Both the position numbers and the translations under genes were made by a program. A DNA stretch of 6,240 nt from Methylococcaceae bacterium (lineage in GTDB: Bacteria; Pseudomonadota; Gammaproteobacteria; Methylococcales; Methylomonadaceae): assembly GCA_947484105.1 (NCBI GenBank), contig CANKON010000091.1, positions 1 through 6,240 on the forward strand. The letters run 5' to 3'. The notes beneath the pieces are model-generated. The model did not search any database. It was not told where the DNA came from and saw nothing but the letters and a program-made list of their open reading frames with translations. This document shows positions 1 through 3,910 of this stretch, piece by piece. Within the stretch, counting starts at the first letter, position 1. Every line of letters starts with the position of its first letter.

Positions 1-502
1 CGGCAATTTCAATCAATGGGTTTGACGGTGTTTCTAAAAATAAAAAGCGTGTATTTGGTTTAATCGCGGCTTCCCACGCATTAACATCGGTCAAATCCAC
101 AAAATCTGTTTCCACGCCAAATTTGCCAAAATAATTTTGGAACATCAACACCGTGTTGCCAAAAACACCGCGTGAACAAACAACGTGATCGCCTGCTTTC
201 AACAACCCCATTCCTACCGCCATAATCGCCGCCATGCCAGACGAAAAGGCTAAACAACGCTCACCTTTTTCCATTAACGCTAAACGGTCTTGAAACGCAG
301 CAACGGTTGGATTTGTGAAACGCGAATAAATGTTGCCTGCTTGCTGACCCGTAAAACGTAATGCGGCATCCGCCGCGCTTCTGAACACATAACTCGATGT
401 CATAAAAATCGGCATCGAGTGTTCATCTTCATGCGTGCGGTGCTGACCTGCGCGAATGGCTTGCGTTTCTAAAGCGTATTGATTCCAATCGATTTCGTTC
501 AT
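1..502 (-). CDS. metZ: O-succinylhomoserine sulfhydrylase, N-terminal part (gene runs off the left edge)
   Basis: PLP-dependent Cys/Met-metabolism enzyme that makes homocysteine from O-succinylhomoserine and sulfide in methionine synthesis; cytoplasmic. The visible 167 codons start at ATG 502-500. They read AIRAGQHRT (residues 15-23), TSSYVFRSAADAA (35-47), YSRFTNPTV (59-67), SSGMAAI (87-93) and end in the ETPSNP motif typical of the family. The AGQHRT and SSYVFRSAADAA stretches resemble pseudomonad MetZ more than MetB or MetC, from memory of those sequences. The PLP-binding lysine lies beyond the window. No convincing Shine-Dalgarno precedes the ATG, and a terminator U-tract ends about 20 nt upstream, so how transcription reaches the gene is unclear. 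The family is secure; the exact substrate (O-succinyl versus O-acetyl homoserine) is inferred. Confidence 0.9.
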   Translation of the reverse strand, partial: MNEIDWNQYALETQAIRAGQHRTHEDEHSMPIFMTSSYVFRSAADAALRFTGQQAGNIYSRFTNPTVAAFQDRLALMEKGERCLAFSSGMAAIMAVGMGLLKAGDHVVCSRGVFGNTVLMFQNYFGKFGVETDFVDLTDVNAWEAAIKPNTRFLFLETPSNPLIEIA

Positions 503-522
503 ATTTTCGAGAAGCTAGAAAT

Positions 523-542
523 GAAAAAAGCCGCAAGCGGCT
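523..542 (-). terminator. Intrinsic terminator downstream of rpsT
   Basis: Read on the minus strand, a perfect 6-bp GC-rich stem (AGCCGC / GCGGCT, 542-529) with a 2-base TT centre is followed by six Ts (528-523). It lies about 60 nt past the rpsT stop and fits the end of the rpsT transcript. On the plus strand the same hairpin is followed by five Ts (546-550), so it may also act weakly in the other direction. Confidence 0.8.
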
Positions 543-564
543 GAGTTTTTGATAATTTTTGTTC

Positions 565-597
565 TCTGGAGACGTTGCGACGCAACGCCTCGACAGA
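565..597 (-). other. Long imperfect stem-loop in the rpsT 3' untranslated region
   Basis: The core is a perfect inverted repeat, CGTTGCG-A-CGCAACG (573-587). It extends outward through a G-U pair (588 with 572, wobble only in the minus-strand RNA), a GAG/CTC arm and, after a 2-nt bulge, TCTG/CAGA. On the plus strand the wobble would be an A-C mismatch, so the structure fits a minus-strand transcript better. It begins 5 nt after the rpsT stop and is not followed by a T run, so it is not itself a terminator. The inner palindrome could instead be a protein-binding site. Role unknown. Confidence 0.5.
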
Positions 598-602
598 TTT
601 TG

Positions 603-878
603 TTATGCAGTTGCTAAAACCAAGGCTTTAACTTTTGCATTCAAACGGCTTTTACCGCGAGCTGCTTTATTTCTGTGAATAATGCCTTTGTTGACAGATG
701 AATCTAAAACAGATTCTGCAACTTTAAATGCAGCAACCGCTTGTGTTTTATCGCCTGCTTTAATTGCGACTAAGACTTTTTTTACAAAAGTACGCAATTT
801 ACTACGTTGTCCGCCGTTACGAATACGGTTTACTTCTGCTTGTCTTGCACGTTTTTTTGCTTGTGGTGAATTAGCCAT
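603..878 (-). CDS. rpsT: 30S ribosomal protein S20
   Basis: Primary 16S rRNA-binding protein of the small ribosomal subunit. The 91-residue product is very basic and begins [18 protein letters not shown], the usual S20 opening. It carries the conserved RTFVKKV (residues 29-35), AIKAGDK (38-44) and [15 protein letters not shown] (65-79) segments. Length matches the family (E. coli 87). The start is ATG 878-876, giving the standard N-terminus; upstream only a weak AGAG stands in for a Shine-Dalgarno. It is monocistronic or nearly so: a strong sigma-70-type promoter lies upstream and an intrinsic terminator downstream. It is divergent from murJ, an arrangement found in other gammaproteobacteria. 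Nothing unusual in the protein. Confidence 0.98.
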   Translation of the reverse strand: MANSPQAKKRARQAEVNRIRNGGQRSKLRTFVKKVLVAIKAGDKTQAVAAFKVAESVLDSSVNKGIIHRNKAARGKSRLNAKVKALVLATA

Positions 879-923
879 GGTGTCTCTGTGAAGTTAATTT
901 TAAAAGGATTTTGAAAACGGCAA

Positions 924-952
924 ATTATGTTGCTAAATGCTATGATTGTCAA
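924..952 (-). promoter_or_regulatory. rpsT promoter (sigma-70 type)
   Basis: On the minus strand a perfect -35 TTGACA (952-947) is followed by exactly 17 nt and then -10 CATAAT (929-924). The predicted transcript start is near 917, giving a leader of about 39 nt. The sequence just upstream of the -35 (to about 975) is A/T-rich with an A run, like an UP element. The strength fits a ribosomal protein gene. Confidence 0.85.
938..946 (+). promoter_or_regulatory. Possible murJ promoter (extended -10)
   Basis: TGC-TATGAT is a close match to an extended -10 element (TGnTATAAT), pointing toward murJ, with a predicted start near 953. No good -35 sits at the right distance. A second option is TTGAAA (911-916), 17 nt, then TAAATG (934-939). 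Either choice overlaps the rpsT promoter. Confidence 0.5.
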
Positions 953-979
953 TCATTTAAGAGCTTTTTGAACACTTAC

Positions 980-985
980 AGGGGG
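980..985 (+). promoter_or_regulatory. Ribosome binding site of murJ
   Basis: AGGGGG lies 8 nt before the TTG at 994. It matters because it supports a TTG start: an in-frame TAA at 988-990 rules out any start further upstream. Confidence 0.75.
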
Positions 986-993
986 CGTAACTT

Positions 994-2313
994 TTGAGTA
1001 AAACACTTTCCAAATCGACGTTGATCGTTAGCGGTTTAACACTATTTTCAAGAATACTCGGTTTTATTCGAGACATGTTGATTGCTCACTATTTTGGTGT
1101 AAATGCCGCGACCGATGCGTTTTTTGTGGCGTTTCGGTTTCCGAATTTTTTACGGCGTTTATTTGCAGAAGGGGCATTTGCACAGGCTTTCGTTCCACTA
1201 ATTAGCCAGCACAAAAATCAAAAACTCCAACCTCTTATCAATAAAATGGCAGGACATTTAGCGTTGTTGCTTGCCTTTTTGACCTTAATCGGTGTGATTG
1301 CTGCGCCGCTATTGATTACGCTGTGTGCAGCGGGTTTCGAGTGGCAAAGTGAAGAACACGTTTTAGCTACGCATTTGTTGCAAATTATGTTGCCTTACGG
1401 ATTTTTTATTACGCTAGTGGCGTTTATGGGCAGCATTTTAAACGTCCATACAAAATTTGCGATTCCAGCTTTTACGCCTGCGTTGTTAAATTTATCGATG
1501 ATTGGTGCAACGATTTGGCTTTCCCCGAAATTTGATCAGCCGATTATCGCATTAGCCGCGGGTGTTTTGATTGGCGGAATAATTCAATTTTTATTTCAAA
1601 TTCCTGCGTTAAAACGTTTGAATTTGTTGCCACGATTTCAGCTCGATTTTCATGACGTAATAGTAAAACGCGTTATGAAAAATGTATTGCCAACGCTGTT
1701 TGCGACCTCGGCAACCCAAATCAATTTGTTAATCAATACGTTTGTTGCATCATTTTTGGCGACGGGCAGCGTTTCGTGGTTGTATTACGCAGATAGATTA
1801 CTCGAATTTCCGATTGGGATTTTGGGTTCTAGCTTGGCAACAGTGATGTTGCCAAAATTGGCAAAAAGTCATGCAGAGCAAGACGCAAAAAGTTTCTCTG
1901 CAACGATTGATTGGGGGTTACGTTGGGTAATTTTATTGGGAATTCCTGCCACGATTGGCTTAGTTTTATTGGCAGAACCTATTTTGAGTTTGTTGTTTCA
2001 GTCAGCAGAATTTACCGCGCATGACGTTCATGCGTCGGCGCAAAGTTTACAAGGTTACGCACTAGGTTTGATGGGATTTTTGACCGTTAAGGTTTTAATG
2101 CCCGCTTTTTCAACACAACATTTACAAGCCAAAGCCGTGCGTTATGCGTGGTATTCAGTGGTTGCAAATGTGGTTTTTAACTTATTATTTTTTATCCCTT
2201 TCGCGCATACGGGTGTGGCATTAGCAACAGCGTTGGCGGCGATTTTAAATGCAGGATTATTGCTTCGAGATTTGCGAAAAAATGGAATTTATTCACCTTC
2301 ATGTTTAGCTTAA
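994..2313 (+). CDS. murJ: Lipid II flippase MurJ (MviN), C-terminally short
   Basis: Inner-membrane MOP-superfamily flippase that moves the peptidoglycan precursor lipid II to the periplasmic face. The start is TTG (994-996), chosen from a strong ribosome binding site and the family N-terminus. Conserved features include SRILGFIRD (residues 19-27, with arginines 20 and 26), ATDAFFVAFRFPNFLRRLFAEGAFAQAF (39-66), the IPAFTPALLNLSMIG stretch, and SVSWLYYADRLLEFP with Arg268. Hydrophobic segments account for about twelve helices. At 439 residues it is about 70 shorter than E. coli MurJ (511). Alignment from memory holds up to LRKNGIYSP and then the protein ends in SCLA, so helices 13 and 14 are missing. 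The twelve-helix MOP core is intact, so it may still work. Its stop overlaps the stop of the convergent Smr gene by 4 bases. Confidence 0.93.
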   Translation: MSKTLSKSTLIVSGLTLFSRILGFIRDMLIAHYFGVNAATDAFFVAFRFPNFLRRLFAEGAFAQAFVPLISQHKNQKLQPLINKMAGHLALLLAFLTLIGVIAAPLLITLCAAGFEWQSEEHVLATHLLQIMLPYGFFITLVAFMGSILNVHTKFAIPAFTPALLNLSMIGATIWLSPKFDQPIIALAAGVLIGGIIQFLFQIPALKRLNLLPRFQLDFHDVIVKRVMKNVLPTLFATSATQINLLINTFVASFLATGSVSWLYYADRLLEFPIGILGSSLATVMLPKLAKSHAEQDAKSFSATIDWGLRWVILLGIPATIGLVLLAEPILSLLFQSAEFTAHDVHASAQSLQGYALGLMGFLTVKVLMPAFSTQHLQAKAVRYAWYSVVANVVFNLLFFIPFAHTGVALATALAAILNAGLLLRDLRKNGIYSPSCLA

Positions 2314-2876
2314 AAACCATAAAATTCGAGCGATTCATCATCTTCAAATTTACTGATTACTCTAAGTAACACAAATAATGCTCCCGTACCGCCTTCTTTT
2401 GAACTTGCAGAACAAAATGCTTGTACATCTTTATGTTGGCGCAACCAGCGGTTTAATTCGTTTTTGATGACAGGTAAATTATCGAGCGAACGATAACCTT
2501 TCCCATGAACAATGTGAACGCAACGATAACCTTCTTCAACGCTGTTGTGCAAAAAATGGAGCAATTGTTTTTTTGCAAGCTGACTATTCAAACCGTGTAA
2601 ATCAATTTCCGCATCAATTCCAAAAAAACCGCGTCGTAATTTTTTCAGTACGCTATTTTGCAAACCTGCTGATAAAAAACTCATTGAGTCATAAATGCCA
2701 ACGTTTTCAATTTTTTCTGGATCGCGCGAATTTAAATGCGCATCGAAATTGACGGCAACAGGTTTAGGATAAGGTTTTGGCTTGGCATTTCGCTGTTCAT
2801 GTAACGCAACTTTGTCTTGTTTTATTGCGTCAACTTTACCGATTGTTTGGCGAAATAACTCTGTGTCGTTATTCAT
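2310..2876 (-). CDS. Smr-domain (MutS2 C-terminal-like) protein, putative endonuclease
   Basis: 188 residues from ATG 2876-2874. The N-terminal DTELFRQTIGKVDAIKQDKV (residues 4-23) is the linker-type opening seen in stand-alone Smr proteins. A Pro/Lys-rich stretch follows (32-39), then the Smr domain from about 89 to 172: IDLHG (91-95), HGKG (124-127) and GGTGALFVLLR (162-172). DLHG and HGKG are the family's signature motifs, linked to nuclease or nucleic-acid binding activity; E. coli relatives SmrA and SmrB act on RNA at stalled ribosomes. A longer reading from 2945 is open but lies inside ruvX and has no family support. The chosen start gives an ATGA overlap with the ruvX stop, indicating coupled translation. 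The last 16 residues (VISKFEDDESLEFYGF) form an acidic tail I do not recognise. Last gene of the prlC-yqgE-ruvX operon. Confidence 0.88.
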   Translation of the reverse strand: MNNDTELFRQTIGKVDAIKQDKVALHEQRNAKPKPYPKPVAVNFDAHLNSRDPEKIENVGIYDSMSFLSAGLQNSVLKKLRRGFFGIDAEIDLHGLNSQLAKKQLLHFLHNSVEEGYRCVHIVHGKGYRSLDNLPVIKNELNRWLRQHKDVQAFCSASSKEGGTGALFVLLRVISKFEDDESLEFYGF

Positions 2877-3322
2877 TTTGTAATTTGTTGATTTAGCCAG
2901 GATTGCAAAATTAACTGCGCGGCAAGTTGGTCTTGAACCTCCCACAATTTCGTGGCGTTCACATGAACATCATCGAACAACATTTGTTTCGCTTCAAATG
3001 TTGAAAGCGATTCATCTTGTTGATGAACAGGTAAATTAAAACGTCCATTTAATTGGCGGCAAAATTTCAACATTTTGGGTGTAACGAGATTGTCGGTGCC
3101 ATCGAATTGGCGCGAAATTCCCACCACAAATCCCGTTGGTTGCCATTCTTTAACCAGATTTTCAATCGCTTGCCAATTCGGGGTTTGATTTGGTGAACGA
3201 AGCGTTTGCAGCGAATTGGCGGTGGTTGTCGTTAATTGTCCCACGGCGACACCAATTTTTTTTGTTCCGAAATCAAATCCTAAAAATGTATCGTCGGATT
3301 GTCGCGCTAACGGATCACGCAT
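2873..3322 (-). CDS. ruvX: RuvX/YqgF family protein, putative pre-16S rRNA nuclease
   Basis: RNase H-fold protein of about 150 residues, linked in E. coli to maturation of the 16S rRNA 5' end and formerly proposed as a Holliday junction resolvase. With the ATG at 3322-3320 it is 149 residues. Family motifs are FDFGTKKIGVAVG (16-28, catalytic Asp17), the WQP..FVVGI region (60-69), DGTDN (74-78), DESLSTFEA (103-111, acidic Asp103/Glu104) and a C-terminal Asp131 in VQDQLAAQLIL. An alternative TTG start at 3334 would add four residues (MVLV). I prefer ATG, which overlaps the yqgE stop by 8 nt in ATGCGTGA and suggests translational coupling. The yqgE-ruvX pair is widely conserved in gammaproteobacteria. 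Confidence 0.95.
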   Translation of the reverse strand: MRDPLARQSDDTFLGFDFGTKKIGVAVGQLTTTTANSLQTLRSPNQTPNWQAIENLVKEWQPTGFVVGISRQFDGTDNLVTPKMLKFCRQLNGRFNLPVHQQDESLSTFEAKQMLFDDVHVNATKLWEVQDQLAAQLILQSWLNQQITK

Positions 3323-3878
3323 GACCAGAACCAAATGTCAGTTTGTTAATATCGATGCCGATTTGATTTGCCGCCATTTTCCAACGCAAATCGGTTGGTG
3401 TATCAAATAAAATGGGTTCACCAAACGGGGTGTTTAACCAGGAATTCGACAAAAATTCTTGTTCCAATTGTCCCCTGCCCCAGCCCGCGTAACCCAGTGC
3501 CACAAAATAACGCTCAGGACCTTCACCGCGTGCAATCGCTTCGATAATATCGCGCGATGTGGTGAGTGACATGGTGTCAGAAATCGGCAAAGAAATAGCC
3601 CATTTTCCACCTGTCGTATGCAATACAAAACCGCGTTCTTGCTGAACAGGACCGCCAACATAAACAGGTGCATCCGCTGCCGTCATTGACGCAATCGGAA
3701 TGTCCATTTGCATGAAAATTTCTTTAAGTTTCATGTTTGATTTGCGATTTATCACAATGCCTAACGCGCCGTCGGCGTTGTGTTGACATAAATAAATTGC
3801 CGCGTGCGAAAAATTATCATCCGCCAACGTCGGCATCGCGATAATAAATTGATCATTTAAGTAATGTGTTTCAGTCAT
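3315..3878 (-). CDS. yqgE: YqgE/AlgH family protein (DUF179)
   Basis: 187 residues, the same length as E. coli YqgE. Conserved segments are LNDQFIIAMPTLADDNFSHAAIYLCQHNADGALGIVINR (8-46), VYVGGPVQQERGFVLH (about 71-86), TTSRDIIEAI, YFVALGYAGWGRGQLEQEFLSNSWL and the C-terminal SGHA. The biochemical function of this family is not established; it was named after a proposed effect on alginate regulation in Pseudomonas. The start is ATG 3878-3876, which gives the standard N-terminus; the upstream sequence has no clear Shine-Dalgarno. It begins 32 nt after the prlC stop and its end overlaps ruvX by 8 nt, so it is the second gene of a four-gene operon. Codons GGC-AGG-GGA here create a GGGNAGGG motif listed separately. 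Confidence 0.95.
   Translation of the reverse strand: MTETHYLNDQFIIAMPTLADDNFSHAAIYLCQHNADGALGIVINRKSNMKLKEIFMQMDIPIASMTAADAPVYVGGPVQQERGFVLHTTGGKWAISLPISDTMSLTTSRDIIEAIARGEGPERYFVALGYAGWGRGQLEQEFLSNSWLNTPFGEPILFDTPTDLRWKMAANQIGIDINKLTFGSGHA
3473..3480 (-). other. KOPS-like motif GGGCAGGG
   Basis: Minus-strand match to GGGNAGGG, the FtsK translocase orienting sequence known from E. coli. It lies in yqgE across codons GGC-AGG-GGA. Functional use in this organism is inferred. Confidence 0.35.
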
Positions 3879-3910
3879 TTTTTTGTCAAAGTGAAAGGTG
3901 AAAACGGAAT

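Noticed and set aside
674..682. DnaA box (TTATTCACA on the minus strand) inside rpsT
   Set aside because: A single match within codons for conserved S20 residues (IIHR), with no cluster and no AT-rich unwinding region, so it is not evidence of oriC in this window.
682..891. Plus-strand open frame opposite rpsT
   Set aside because: It is antisense to a certain S20 gene and has no ribosome binding site or recognisable motif. The same applies to the other open frames opposite ruvX, yqgE and prlC (3216-3410, 3918-4112, 4148-4357, 4873-5070).
2877..2945. Longer Smr protein starting at 2945
   Set aside because: The extra 23 residues lie inside ruvX in another frame, resemble no family N-terminus, and bypass the ATGA coupling start at 2876.
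2955..2970. GTTCACATGAAC in ruvX as a parS site
   Set aside because: It matches only about 9 of 16 parS positions when centred and lacks the outer TGTTT/AAACA arms.
3323..3334. TTG start for RuvX at 3334
   Set aside because: It adds only MVLV, and ATG 3322 gives a typical overlap with the yqgE stop. Not excluded, just less likely.
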